A DNA stretch of 64,000 nt from NCBI GenBank assembly GCA_041228285.1, contig CP166133.1:1955380-2019379 (forward strand). The letters run 5' to 3'. Positions within the stretch are counted from its first letter, which is position 1; the number at the start of each line of letters is the position of its first letter. This document shows, piece by piece, positions 54,034 through 63,642 of this stretch. A program made the position numbers and the translations under genes. The DNA is from Neisseriaceae bacterium CLB008 (GTDB lineage Bacteria; Pseudomonadota; Gammaproteobacteria; Burkholderiales; Neisseriaceae). The notes below the pieces were generated by a model that saw only the letters and a list, made by a program, of their open reading frames with translations, searched no databases and had not been told where the DNA came from.

Positions 54034-55722
54034 TTAAGCTGCGTCGGGAACGGCCTCAGGGGCTGCTTCAGATTCAGGCGCGCTGGCCTCATCGTTAGCG
54101 GCAGCGCCTGGCACAACCGCTGCGCTTGGATTTTGAGCGGGTGCGGTTTGACCAGGCTGCGGCGCAGCCGTGTCTTCTTCCGTTTCTTCATCAAAATTCC
54201 CGCCCAACATCACGCCAGCGTCAAACGGCTTGCCGCCAAACAGTAGGCTGCCTTCTTTTAGGCTCAAGTTCAAGTTCACCATGCGGTCGGTTACGGTTAA
54301 GTAGCCTTCTTCGCGCATATTGATGATCATGCTGTCGACCATAAATTTAGCGGTTTCTTCAATTTGGCGAATCTGCTCGTCTTTGTCTTCCCCTTCGCCT
54401 ACGTCAAAGAAGCTAGCGGCTTGTGCCGCAGCCATGCGCTCAAGAAAGGCCTGAGGCACGTTCACGTCCATTTGCACGTCCATCTTATTCAAGAACGAAG
54501 CGAAGCTGCTCATGTCTGCGGCCTGAATGCCCTTAAAGTTCATGTGCCCTTTGGCCGCTAACAGACCTTGCGGCGTGTCCAGCTTAAAGGTGTTCAGGCT
54601 AATTTTAGGATCATACATCAAGATGGCTAAGCCCTCTTTATTGATGATGTTCAACACTTCATCATGGTAGGCTTCGCCGCTCAAGGCTTTGGCGGAAACG
54701 TCTTCTAAAGCACTGGTTAAAGCCGCCAAACTAGGACCGTGTAGGTGATCGGCGACCACTTCTACTTCTAAAGGCCCATACACGTCTTTACCCAAGGTGG
54801 CTTTTGCAAAGCGTACCTGACCTTTAGCGGTCACAAAATCGGCGGTATCGGCAGCGGCCAAATCACTGTTCATGTGGAACTCATCCACCACAATGCTCTT
54901 GGTGTCGCTGTTCAGCACCGGCTTAATCAAGGCACCGAACTGCAGCTTGGTCACCAGGCCTAATAGCTCGTCGACCTTGGCCTTGTCTTCATCGCCCCAA
55001 CTCACGGCCAAACGCTTTAGGTCTAGCTGGTGCTGGCCCATCCATAAACCAGAGTCGGCTTCTTTACCCGACAACTGATACACCAAACCATCGTAAGACA
55101 CGCTGGATTGATTGCTCATCTGCCACACGAGGCCAGGCATGCTGAGCTTGGCCACGATCTCATCAAAGTCGCCCTTATAATCAGCAAAAAACTCAAAACC
55201 TTGCCATTTGATGTTGGTATCTGACAACCCTTTAAAATCAAAGGCTGGGCTGTTGATGCTGATGCTACCGCCACCGAATAGGCCTAGGGTTTGATTAATC
55301 ACCAACGGCGTTTCATCGGTAAACAGCAGCATCAGGCCACGTTTCATCAAATCAGGATACTCGATGGTGCTGTCGATCTTGGCGCGCGCCAAAGAAAAAC
55401 CGCCGGCAAAAGGACCATGCTGGATGTTGTTGGTGATTTTCACTCCTTCACCCATGGTCTGGCGTATGTTTTCTGCCACATCTAACGGCAGGCTTTTAAT
55501 CAGATCTTCTTTAAGCTTAATGGTCATGGTTTCGGTAGACGAAAACCAACGACGCTCATACTGCCGTGACAGCACGTCAACCATAGGCGAATTCGCCAAT
55601 AGCTGATGCTGCTTATTCAACGACGCTTCGGCCTTACCGCCAAAATAGTAAGGCAAAAGCAAAGCCGCCGCAGCCACAACCACTACCATGCCCGCAACGC
55701 CTAATTTAAAAACTTTACTCAT
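54034..55722 (-). CDS. DUF945 (YdgA-family) protein with one N-terminal membrane anchor
   Basis: 562 residues from the ATG at 55722 (MSKVFKLGVAGMVVVVAAAALLLPYYFGG), giving a normal signal-anchor. The frame extends to 55779, but a TGCTATGAT extended -10 element lies within that extension, so transcription may begin there. DUF945 features: ERRWFSSTETMTIKL, NIQHGPFAGGFSLARAKIDSTI and many short repeats of alternating polar/hydrophobic strands. The C-terminus is an Ala/Pro/Glu-rich tail. Function of the family is unknown; periplasmic location is likely. Confidence 0.8.
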   Translation of the reverse strand: MSKVFKLGVAGMVVVVAAAALLLPYYFGGKAEASLNKQHQLLANSPMVDVLSRQYERRWFSSTETMTIKLKEDLIKSLPLDVAENIRQTMGEGVKITNNIQHGPFAGGFSLARAKIDSTIEYPDLMKRGLMLLFTDETPLVINQTLGLFGGGSISINSPAFDFKGLSDTNIKWQGFEFFADYKGDFDEIVAKLSMPGLVWQMSNQSSVSYDGLVYQLSGKEADSGLWMGQHQLDLKRLAVSWGDEDKAKVDELLGLVTKLQFGALIKPVLNSDTKSIVVDEFHMNSDLAAADTADFVTAKGQVRFAKATLGKDVYGPLEVEVVADHLHGPSLAALTSALEDVSAKALSGEAYHDEVLNIINKEGLAILMYDPKISLNTFKLDTPQGLLAAKGHMNFKGIQAADMSSFASFLNKMDVQMDVNVPQAFLERMAAAQAASFFDVGEGEDKDEQIRQIEETAKFMVDSMIINMREEGYLTVTDRMVNLNLSLKEGSLLFGGKPFDAGVMLGGNFDEETEEDTAAPQPGQTAPAQNPSAAVVPGAAANDEASAPESEAAPEAVPDAA

Positions 55723-55984
55723 GTCCCAATCAAACTTTCGAGGATTAGATAAAGAGAAAATCATAGCATGTTCACCCATAATATGTATATGTATCGCGCT
55801 GACTTAAAGCCAAATAGAGCCAATTCTCTAGATTATTGACCCACAACCCTCTATAATGATTAAACGTGCGTTTGCTCAACTCTTTCGGCTTGGGCTTGAA
55901 GATGCACGACTGACTCACACACACTCTGCGTCGGCGACTATGCCCTTTATAAACGGCAGCGCTTGACGCTAATGAAGGATACTC

Positions 55985-57169
55985 ATGATCATGAACGGCT
56001 TGTTTGACTTACCTTGGTACGGCGTGGTGCTGGTAACCCTGGGTTTGACTCACATTACCATTGCGTCTGTTACTATTTATCTGCACCGTAGCCAAGCACA
56101 TCGCGGCGTTGACCTACACCCTGTAGTCAGCCATTTCTTCCGCTTTTGGCTCTGGCTCACTACCGGCATGGTCACCAAAGAATGGGTGGCCATCCACCGC
56201 AAACACCATGCGCGTTGCGAAACCGCTGAAGACCCTCATTCACCCCAAGTATTGGGCCTAAAAGCGGTCTTATGGCGCGGCGCCGAGCTGTATCGCGTGG
56301 CCTCAAAAAACCCACAACTGGTAGAACAGTTTGGTAAAGGCACGCCTGACGACTGGGTTGAACGCAACATTTACACCAAACATTCTGGCCTAGGCATTTT
56401 TGTGATGCTGGCGATTAATCTTTTGTGCTTCGGCCTCATCGGCATCACCATTTGGGCCATCCAAATGGTGTGGATTCCGTTTTGGGCGGCGGGCGTGGTC
56501 AACGGTATTGGTCACTTCTTTGGCTACCGCAACTTTGAAAATGAAGACGCGGCCACCAATCTCGTGCCTTGGGGCATCATCATCGGTGGCGAAGAACTAC
56601 ACAACAACCACCATACGTTTGGCAGCTCGGCTAAGTTCTCCTACCATTGGTATGAGTTCGACCTTGGCTGGATGTACATCAGCATCATGAAATTCTTTGG
56701 CCTAGCCAAAGTGCGCAAAGTGGCGCCTAAGCTGGCTCAAGACGCCCACCACGTGATTACGGCCGAAACGGTACAGGCCATCATCCATAATCGCTACTTG
56801 CTCGCCACCCGCTTTGCTAAAGAGCTGAAATCAGACTACTTGCCAGAACTTGAGCAAATCAAATGTAAGCTAGACGCTTCTTTGGCTTCGCACAATTTAG
56901 AAAAGCTGACCAGCAAACTATTTAAAAAAGAAGCCATTGCGCTGAACGAACAAGAGCACAGCCATTTGCAATCACTGCTGTCACACAGCCATATGTTGCA
57001 AAAAATCTACGCCATGCGCCAAGAACTCAGCACGCTTTGGCAACGCTCTAGCTTCACCCAAGAAGAGCTGTTGTTTAAGCTGAAAGACTGGTGTGACCGA
57101 GCGGAAACCTCAGGCATTGAATCACTAGCCCGATACGCTCAATCTCTAAAAGCGGCCAAATTAGCCTAA
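55985..57169 (+). CDS. Acyl-lipid/acyl-CoA fatty acid desaturase
   Basis: 394 residues. Three histidine boxes for the di-iron site: HRSQAHR, HRKHH and HNNHH (in GGEELHNNHHTFG), with four membrane segments around them. It places a double bond (probably delta-9) into membrane fatty acids. GAAGGA precedes the ATG; a second Met two codons later is possible. The helical C-terminal 110 residues are longer than the core requires. Confidence 0.9.
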   Translation: MIMNGLFDLPWYGVVLVTLGLTHITIASVTIYLHRSQAHRGVDLHPVVSHFFRFWLWLTTGMVTKEWVAIHRKHHARCETAEDPHSPQVLGLKAVLWRGAELYRVASKNPQLVEQFGKGTPDDWVERNIYTKHSGLGIFVMLAINLLCFGLIGITIWAIQMVWIPFWAAGVVNGIGHFFGYRNFENEDAATNLVPWGIIIGGEELHNNHHTFGSSAKFSYHWYEFDLGWMYISIMKFFGLAKVRKVAPKLAQDAHHVITAETVQAIIHNRYLLATRFAKELKSDYLPELEQIKCKLDASLASHNLEKLTSKLFKKEAIALNEQEHSHLQSLLSHSHMLQKIYAMRQELSTLWQRSSFTQEELLFKLKDWCDRAETSGIESLARYAQSLKAAKLA

Positions 57170-57185
57170 GCGCCGCAACACCCAT

Positions 57186-57219
57186 TAAAAAGCCAGTGAA
57201 GATTTCACTGGCTTTTTTA
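57186..57219 (+). terminator. Terminator after the desaturase gene
   Basis: AGCCAGTGAA (57191-57200) pairs with TTCACTGGCT (57204-57213), followed by T-run. Confidence 0.92.
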
Positions 57220-57313
57220 TTGCAAAAGTCTAAAATAAGCTCCCTTAGCGGCCCATGCAGTCATCCGATGCCATCAGGCCGTCCTCCTTCTTCTTCCTAG
57301 AGTATTCGTTGCC

Positions 57314-59341
57314 ATGCGATTCATCCAATTCAAACGCCTATTGGGTATTTTCTTACTGCCTTGGGTTGTGGCCATCCTCATCCAATCAACCGGCCGTGCC
57401 GTTTTGCTGGCGCGCTATGGCAGCAATCTGACTCTGGCCGAACATGGTCAAGATCTCTTTAAGCTGTTTACAGTAGGACTACGCTTTGACATCCGCATGG
57501 CCACTATTATTTTCGCCAGCCTGTTTTTGATTTCCACCCTCAGCTTAATCCACGCGACGCTGCACCGCTACTGGCTCAAGCCACTGCCTTGGGTGAACGC
57601 CCTCTTATTGAGCCTGGTTGGCTTATTAACCGTGGCCAATATCTATTACTATGCCACTTACGATCGCCACATCGACTTATTCATCTTCGGCATTTTTGAA
57701 GACGACACCAAGGCCATCTTACAAACGCTGTGGAGTGACTATCCCATCGTGCGCGGCCTATTGGGCCTTGCCCTATTTACATGGGCCATGCATTGGCTCA
57801 ACGTACGCTGGCAACAGTTTATCTTGCAACGCTTAAGCCAAAAAAACAGCATTTACGTACAGCTACCCACTATTTTATTGACGCTGCTGCTGATCACCGT
57901 GGCCGCCCGTGGCTCTTTGACAACGTTTCCACTACGCCATGCCGACGCCCAAATTTCGGGCATCAAGATCATTAACGACTTCACGCCTAATGCCGTCATT
58001 GCATTGAGCTGGGCGCATAAAGATTATCAAAACAACAGCACCTTCCCCACCGCTAGCGATGAAGAAGGCGAAGCCTTATTAACCACCTTTTTTGGGCGTC
58101 CAACGCCGCCGAGCTTAAGCCCTTTCAAAGCCACGACCGCGGTCAATAAGGCTGCTCAAGATACGCCGCCAAACGTGGTTTTGGCCGTCATGGAGAGCTT
58201 CGGCAGCCACTTACTCCAATACGATAACCCTGAACGTGACCTCTATGGCGCGCTGCGTTCGCACTGGCAACAAGACTGGCGCTTTGAGCGCTTCGTCTCC
58301 GAGGGTGACGGCACCATCGATTCCTTGAATCGTTTCTTTGTGCGCAGCCCCATGTCCAGCATCAGCCAATCATCGGCACAAAAACAGGCCTTTGCCAGCA
58401 ACTTATTCCAGCCTTATATTGATCAAGGCTACCGCATTGTTTACATCACACCCGGCAATGGCGCTTGGCGTAATTTAAATCAATTCTTGCCCAACCTAGG
58501 CGTGACAGAATTTATCGAACAAAGCACCTTAAAGCAATATTACCCAGAAGCCGAGGTAGGTCCTTGGGGCTTACCCGATGAGTATATGTTCCGCTTTGCT
58601 GAGCAGCGTTTAGCCCAAGCAGAACAAGAAGGCCAGCCTGTCTTCATCATGATGATGTCGGTCTCTCATCACCCTCCCTATCGTCTGCCTAAGCACCAAA
58701 CGCGCCAAAATTTTGACATCAGCGCTGATGAACGCACGCGCTTGAGCAATTTAGCCCAAGGTGAAGAACTGGTTGAAGTATTCAACACCTTCCGCTACGC
58801 CAACGATCAGCTAGGCCAATTCATCAGCTGGGTGAAAGATCAAAACGTCCTCAGCCAAAACACCATCTTGGCGGCCACCGGCGACCACAACATTAGGGGC
58901 ATCAACTACCCAGAGGCGAAAGAAGTCGCGCTTCACCATGCCGTACCGCTTTATCTATACGTGCCAGAGGCCTACCGCACTGGCACCCACTATGATGCAC
59001 GCCGCATCGGCAGCCATAAAGACATCATGCCTACGCTGTATGCACTGAGCCTGTCGCAAACGCCGTTCTACCAAACGGGCTGCAACTTAGTCGCGGCCAC
59101 GCCTAACCCCAGCTGGTGCCAAGTGGGCTACAACCCCAATGTCTTACTGACATCAGAAGGGGCTTACAACACCAACAACCAAACCTTCAGACGCTGGCTA
59201 CAGCCACAAGGCTTGGCCCTAGAAGCCGAAGCCAGCGAACCGAGCGGCGCCACCCGATCTAAGCTCACTCGCTGGTCAGCCTTTACGCCACTTTTGGCCT
59301 GGCAGCTTAACCGCCAGATCCAAGACGCACAGGCGCATTAA
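57314..59341 (+). CDS. LtaS-type membrane sulfatase / phosphoglycerol transferase
   Basis: 675 residues: about five N-terminal membrane helices, then a periplasmic sulfatase-fold domain. The metal/nucleophile region is VVLAVMESFGSHLLQ, with later SEGDGTIDSLNRFF, MMMSVSHHPPYRLP and ATGDHNIRG. Relatives add phosphoglycerol or phosphoethanolamine to envelope polymers. The exact acceptor is not predictable. It is a single gene between two terminators. Confidence 0.85.
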   Translation: MRFIQFKRLLGIFLLPWVVAILIQSTGRAVLLARYGSNLTLAEHGQDLFKLFTVGLRFDIRMATIIFASLFLISTLSLIHATLHRYWLKPLPWVNALLLSLVGLLTVANIYYYATYDRHIDLFIFGIFEDDTKAILQTLWSDYPIVRGLLGLALFTWAMHWLNVRWQQFILQRLSQKNSIYVQLPTILLTLLLITVAARGSLTTFPLRHADAQISGIKIINDFTPNAVIALSWAHKDYQNNSTFPTASDEEGEALLTTFFGRPTPPSLSPFKATTAVNKAAQDTPPNVVLAVMESFGSHLLQYDNPERDLYGALRSHWQQDWRFERFVSEGDGTIDSLNRFFVRSPMSSISQSSAQKQAFASNLFQPYIDQGYRIVYITPGNGAWRNLNQFLPNLGVTEFIEQSTLKQYYPEAEVGPWGLPDEYMFRFAEQRLAQAEQEGQPVFIMMMSVSHHPPYRLPKHQTRQNFDISADERTRLSNLAQGEELVEVFNTFRYANDQLGQFISWVKDQNVLSQNTILAATGDHNIRGINYPEAKEVALHHAVPLYLYVPEAYRTGTHYDARRIGSHKDIMPTLYALSLSQTPFYQTGCNLVAATPNPSWCQVGYNPNVLLTSEGAYNTNNQTFRRWLQPQGLALEAEASEPSGATRSKLTRWSAFTPLLAWQLNRQIQDAQAH

Positions 59342-59362
59342 ACCCCTAACCTTAACCAGGTC

Positions 59363-59407
59363 AAAAAAAGCCGTCGCTGCCTGAATGAGGCAGCGACGGC
59401 TTTTTTA
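59363..59407. terminator. Strong bidirectional terminator
   Basis: AGCCGTCGCTGCCT pairs with AGGCAGCGACGGCT, flanked by A7 and T7; it separates the sulfatase gene from convergent ruvX. Confidence 0.95.
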
Positions 59408-59419
59408 TATTGATTCGGG

Positions 59420-59872
59420 CTACGGCAGCAAATCGACGTAACCTGATTCAAAAAACGTGGTCAAAATCGCTTGAGCGGCGACCTGATCTAAAAAAGGCTT
59501 TTGCTTTTTACCGAACACCTGCGCTTCTTTGAGCAGGCTTTCCGCCACCACCGATGACAGTCGCTCATCCACCAAATACACAGGCAAACGAAAGCGGCCG
59601 TTCAGGCGCTGGGCAAAGCGACGACACACCAAAGTCATGTCATGAGGCGTACCGTCCACATGCGTTGGCAAACCCACCACTAGCTGGCTGGGCTGCCATT
59701 CTTTAAGCAAGGCCTCAACTTTGGCAAATTTCTTGTCGTTTTCAACCTCGGCAATGGTCATGATGGGGTGGGCAATTCCCAATAAGGCATCCCCTTCAGC
59801 CACGCCAATGCGTGCCTCACCGTAATCAAAACCCAAAGTTGTGCCTTGCGGAATCGGATTAAGCATGACCAA
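59420..59872 (-). CDS. ruvX: Putative pre-16S rRNA nuclease RuvX (YqgF)
   Basis: 150 residues (or 148 from the second Met). [33 protein letters not shown] and [11 protein letters not shown] are the RNase H-like YqgF motifs. It processes the 5' end of 16S rRNA precursors. It overlaps yqgE by 14 bases, the common yqgE-ruvX pair. Confidence 0.94.
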   Translation of the reverse strand: MVMLNPIPQGTTLGFDYGEARIGVAEGDALLGIAHPIMTIAEVENDKKFAKVEALLKEWQPSQLVVGLPTHVDGTPHDMTLVCRRFAQRLNGRFRLPVYLVDERLSSVVAESLLKEAQVFGKKQKPFLDQVAAQAILTTFFESGYVDLLP

Positions 59873-60425
59873 CCCCCGCCATCAATTTCGCAGGATCTAA
59901 GCCCATCAAACCCAAGGCAGCTAAATAGCGTTCTTCGCTGGGTAAATCAAATATAATCCGTGCATCAGCAGGCACGATCAGCCAATCATTATTGGCCAAC
60001 TCCTGCTCTAGCTGTCCACTTTGCCAGCCAGAATAACCCAGTGTGGCCAACATTTTCATGCCAGGATCGGCCTCGTTAAAGCGGGTGAGGATGTCTTTAG
60101 ACGTCGTCAAGGCAATCTCGTCGCTCACCAATAGGCTGGTTTGCCACTGGCCGACCGGCGTATGCAATAAAAAACCACGATCTGGGTGCAGCGGCCCGCC
60201 AAAATACGCTAAATCACTCTGAAACTGAGTAGGCGTCGAGGTTTTTACCTGGTCGAATAGCTGCGTCAACATAATGGGAGAAGGCTTATTAATCAATAAG
60301 CCCATAGCCCCCTGATCGCTGTGTTCGCATAAATAAACTACACTGTCTTTAAAAAACAGGTCTGTCATAGAAGGCATGGCCACCAAAAAATGGTTGGCCA
60401 AACTGGTGATGTCAATTGTATTCAT
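59859..60425 (-). CDS. yqgE: YqgE/AlgH family protein
   Basis: 188 residues. [39 protein letters not shown] is the family's N-terminal signature, with [17 protein letters not shown] and [21 protein letters not shown]. Function unknown; conserved partner of ruvX. Confidence 0.94.
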   Translation of the reverse strand: MNTIDITSLANHFLVAMPSMTDLFFKDSVVYLCEHSDQGAMGLLINKPSPIMLTQLFDQVKTSTPTQFQSDLAYFGGPLHPDRGFLLHTPVGQWQTSLLVSDEIALTTSKDILTRFNEADPGMKMLATLGYSGWQSGQLEQELANNDWLIVPADARIIFDLPSEERYLAALGLMGLDPAKLMAGVGHA

Positions 60426-60565
60426 TAAGAAGATTCAAGTTATCTGATAGGTATAGGTTAAAAATCATTCTAGCATTACTGCTCATAAAAAGCCGCATCC
60501 TTTCACCCTTCATGCCTTTAATGAAGCCAATTGCACTAGGCCTGCGCAAGGATTGGGCACAATCA

Positions 60566-60595
60566 TTGAGTTTTACCCGTAAAAAACACTATAAT
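60566..60595 (+). promoter_or_regulatory. gpmI promoter
   Basis: TTGAGT (60566-60571) and a perfect TATAAT (60590-60595) with an 18-base spacer. Predicted transcription starts near 60601, followed by a small hairpin GCAGCCT/AGGCTGC in the leader. Confidence 0.75.
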
Positions 60596-60666
60596 AGATG
60601 AGCAGCCTCAGGCTGCCAAATAATGATGACTATGCCTTAACCCCACACAACTCAGAAAGTACATCC

Positions 60667-62184
60667 GTGCAACTTACAAAACCTGTTATTTTATTGATTT
60701 TAGATGGTGTCGGCCACCGCGAAGAAGGTGAAGACAATGCTTTTTTACACGCCCAAACACCTTATTTAGATGACCTTAAAAAACGCTTTGCCTACGGCAC
60801 GATCGACGCTTCTGAACGTATGGTGGGCCTACCGCGTGGCCAATTTGGTAACTCGGAAGTGGGCCACTTAAACATTGGTGCTGGCCGCATCGTCGAGCAA
60901 GACATCACTAAAATTGACGTCGCCATCGAAACCGAGCAGCTGGCAAAAAACCCTGCCTTGATCGACACCTTCAAGCAAGCCCAAGGCCACCAGCTACATT
61001 TGCTAGGCCTATTCTCCGACGGCGGCGTTCACAGCCACATCGACCATTTCTTCGCCACTCTAGACGCAGCCGTGGCATTTGGCCTAACGCGCATTGTGGT
61101 GCATCCTTTTTTGGATGGTCGCGACACGCCGCCACAAAGCGCCCAGCCCTATTTGGCGCGCCTAGAAGCCTATTGCCAAGCCCACCCACAAGTCACCATC
61201 GGTAGCGTGGTGGGCCGCTTCTTCGCCATGGACCGCGACAACCGCTGGGAACGCGTGCAAGAAGCCTATAACGGCTTAATGGGTCAGGCACCCTTCCAAG
61301 CCAACAGCGCCACTCAAGCCTTAGCCGACGCCTATGCGCGCGGTGAAAACGACGAGTTTGTACAAGCAACCTTGATCAATCCAGAGGCGCGCATTCAGAA
61401 CAACGACACCGTTCTGTTCCTCAACTTCCGCGCCGACCGTGCGCGCGAATTGACCGCCGCCCTAACCAAGCCAGACTTTGACGGTTTCCCTACCGCCGGC
61501 GTGACCTTAAAGCACTTTGCCAGCATTACCAGCTACGGCGACCAATACCCCAACCCCGTGCTGTTTGCACCATCTACCATCAATAATGGCCTGGGTGAAT
61601 ACTTGGCCGCGCAAGGCCTCACTCAGCTACGCATCGCCGAAACTGAAAAATACCCACACGTGACTTATTTCTTCAGCGGCGGCCGCGAACAACCCTACCC
61701 AGGCGAAGAGCGTATTTTGGTGCCGTCTCCTAAAGTCAAAACCTACGACTTGCAGCCAGAGATGAATGCACAGCAGGTCACCGACCACATCGTCGACGCC
61801 ATTGAACACCATCGTTTTGACGTAATCATTTGCAACTACGCCAACGGTGACATGGTTGGCCACACCGGCGACATGGCCGCCACCATTAAAGCCGTTGAAA
61901 CCCTCGACAGCTGCGTGCATCAAGTAGTCACGGCAGCCCAAAAAGTCGGTGGTGAAGTATTGGTGAGCGCCGACCACGGCAACTGTGAGAATATGTTTGA
62001 CCATCAGCATGAGCAAGTACACACTCAGCACACCACCAACCCAGTGCCGTTCCTATATATCGGCCGCGACGCCAGCATCACGCCAGGCGGCGCGCTCAAG
62101 GACATTGCACCGACGCTATTGGCCATGCTGGGCCTTCCTAAACCCGCTGAAATGACCGGTGAAAGCTTAATTAATTTTAAATGA
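60667..62184 (+). CDS. gpmI: 2,3-bisphosphoglycerate-independent phosphoglycerate mutase GpmI
   Basis: 505 residues from a GTG at 60667, giving VQLTKPVILLILDGVGHREE, the usual family start. The in-frame ATG at 60598 lies at or before the predicted transcription start, so it is not favoured. The phosphoserine motif is NSEVGHLNIGAGR; FLDGRDTPPQSA, NFRADRARE and SADHGNCENMFD supply metal and substrate ligands. Glycolysis/gluconeogenesis in the cytoplasm. Its stop overlaps the envC start (ATGA). Confidence 0.95.
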   Translation: MQLTKPVILLILDGVGHREEGEDNAFLHAQTPYLDDLKKRFAYGTIDASERMVGLPRGQFGNSEVGHLNIGAGRIVEQDITKIDVAIETEQLAKNPALIDTFKQAQGHQLHLLGLFSDGGVHSHIDHFFATLDAAVAFGLTRIVVHPFLDGRDTPPQSAQPYLARLEAYCQAHPQVTIGSVVGRFFAMDRDNRWERVQEAYNGLMGQAPFQANSATQALADAYARGENDEFVQATLINPEARIQNNDTVLFLNFRADRARELTAALTKPDFDGFPTAGVTLKHFASITSYGDQYPNPVLFAPSTINNGLGEYLAAQGLTQLRIAETEKYPHVTYFFSGGREQPYPGEERILVPSPKVKTYDLQPEMNAQQVTDHIVDAIEHHRFDVIICNYANGDMVGHTGDMAATIKAVETLDSCVHQVVTAAQKVGGEVLVSADHGNCENMFDHQHEQVHTQHTTNPVPFLYIGRDASITPGGALKDIAPTLLAMLGLPKPAEMTGESLINFK

Positions 62185-63545
62185 TTAAAATAAAATTATC
62201 TTTATCTGTATGGGCATGCTGTATGGCGCTTGGCGCCAGCAGCATGCTGCTGGCTGCGCCTGATGATAGTCCGGAAGCGCTGAAAGAAACCCAAGCCGCC
62301 ATTGAAGCGGCCCAAAAAGCGATCATCGAACGGCAAGAAGCAAAAAAAACCATCCAAAAAAGCCTGACCGAAACCGCCGCCCAGATCAAACAACATCAGA
62401 GCGAATACGAGCGGCTGAATCAGCAACACCAACTCAAATGGGCCGAAGCCAAAGCCCTACAAGAATCCTTGAATATCTTAAGGCTCAAAGCTCAACACAA
62501 TCGCGCCCAACTGTCGCGATTGCTCAACGCTTATTATAAAAATCGCTATCCCGAAGCAGTCATCCTGCTACTGAATAACGACGATCCAAACAAAAAAGGC
62601 CGCAACCTACGCTATATGCAATACCTCGTGGATGCCGACAAAACCGTCATCCATGAATTGCGCCAGCAGCAACAACAAATTGCGGTACAGCAAGCTGAAG
62701 TAAACGCCGAGTTAAAAAAACTAGAGTCCTTGGTCAGCAGCAAAAACCAAGTACTGGGCAAGCTCAAAGATCAAGGCAGCAGCGCCAACAGCGCCAGCCA
62801 AAAAATTGACGCCGACATCAAGGCCCAAACCGCTCACATCCAAGAGCTGCGCGGCAATGAGCGCCGTCTCAACAACATCATCACAGCCCTTGCCCAGAAA
62901 AAAGCGGCACAAGCGCGCGCTAAAGCGCTGGCCGAGCAGGCGGCCAAAAAGGCCGCCGCCGAACGTGAGGCACAGGCCAAAAAGCAGGCCGAAGCACAAG
63001 CCAAAAAACAGGCTGAGGCACAAAAAAAAGCCGACGCCAAGAAACTGTCAGACGCTTCCGTAGTCGAACCTAAACCCAACGCTGTAGCCAAAGAAAAGCC
63101 GGCGGTTGTGATTGAAAAACCGGTGAGCAAGCCAGCCGAACCGGCTGTCGCCAAAGTAGAATCCTTTGCCCGCCAACAAGGCCAAGTTCAATTGCCCGTA
63201 TCCGGCAAAATTACGGGCCGCTACGGAACACCTAAACCATCTGGCGGCAACTGGAAAGGCGTGTTCATCAACACCGCCCCTCAAGGCGTAGCCACGGTAG
63301 CTGGCGGTGAAGTTGCCTACGCTAACGACCTACAAGGCTATGGCCAAACGGTGATTGTTGACCACGGTAATAATTATTTGAGCGTGTATACCGGCTTAAG
63401 CCAGATTTCAGTCAGCGTTGGCCAGCAGCTCACCGCCCGCCAGCGCATTGGCGTAAGCGGTCAGTTGCCTAGTGGCGAAACCGGCCTATACTTTGAAATC
63501 AGGTACTTAAGCCAGGCCATCAACCCGCTAACCTGGGCAAAATAG
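62181..63545 (+). CDS. envC: Murein hydrolase activator EnvC (degenerate M23 domain)
   Basis: 454 residues: signal peptide, coiled coil (residues about 30-225, LKETQAAIEAAQKAIIERQEAKK), a long Ala/Lys/Gln-rich linker with repeated KKQAEAQA, and a C-terminal LytM domain (LPVSGKITGRYGTPKPSGGNWKG ... GQTVIVDHGNNYLSVYTGLS). The metal-binding His residues of active M23 peptidases are missing, as in EnvC, which activates amidases at the septum. It overlaps gpmI by four bases. Confidence 0.93.
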   Translation: MIKIKLSLSVWACCMALGASSMLLAAPDDSPEALKETQAAIEAAQKAIIERQEAKKTIQKSLTETAAQIKQHQSEYERLNQQHQLKWAEAKALQESLNILRLKAQHNRAQLSRLLNAYYKNRYPEAVILLLNNDDPNKKGRNLRYMQYLVDADKTVIHELRQQQQQIAVQQAEVNAELKKLESLVSSKNQVLGKLKDQGSSANSASQKIDADIKAQTAHIQELRGNERRLNNIITALAQKKAAQARAKALAEQAAKKAAAEREAQAKKQAEAQAKKQAEAQKKADAKKLSDASVVEPKPNAVAKEKPAVVIEKPVSKPAEPAVAKVESFARQQGQVQLPVSGKITGRYGTPKPSGGNWKGVFINTAPQGVATVAGGEVAYANDLQGYGQTVIVDHGNNYLSVYTGLSQISVSVGQQLTARQRIGVSGQLPSGETGLYFEIRYLSQAINPLTWAK

Positions 63546-63642
63546 CGCAACCCGAAAAATTTGTGCCACTTAAAGATGCTACTGGGGTAAACTATCCGCC
63601 TCAAAGCGCACTTGTACTACTTACTTTTCCGAAGAGGAACTT

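Noticed and set aside
60598-60666. N-terminal extension of GpmI from the ATG at 60598
   Set aside because: The TATAAT at 60590-60595 would start transcription at or after that ATG; the GTG at 60667 gives the normal family start.
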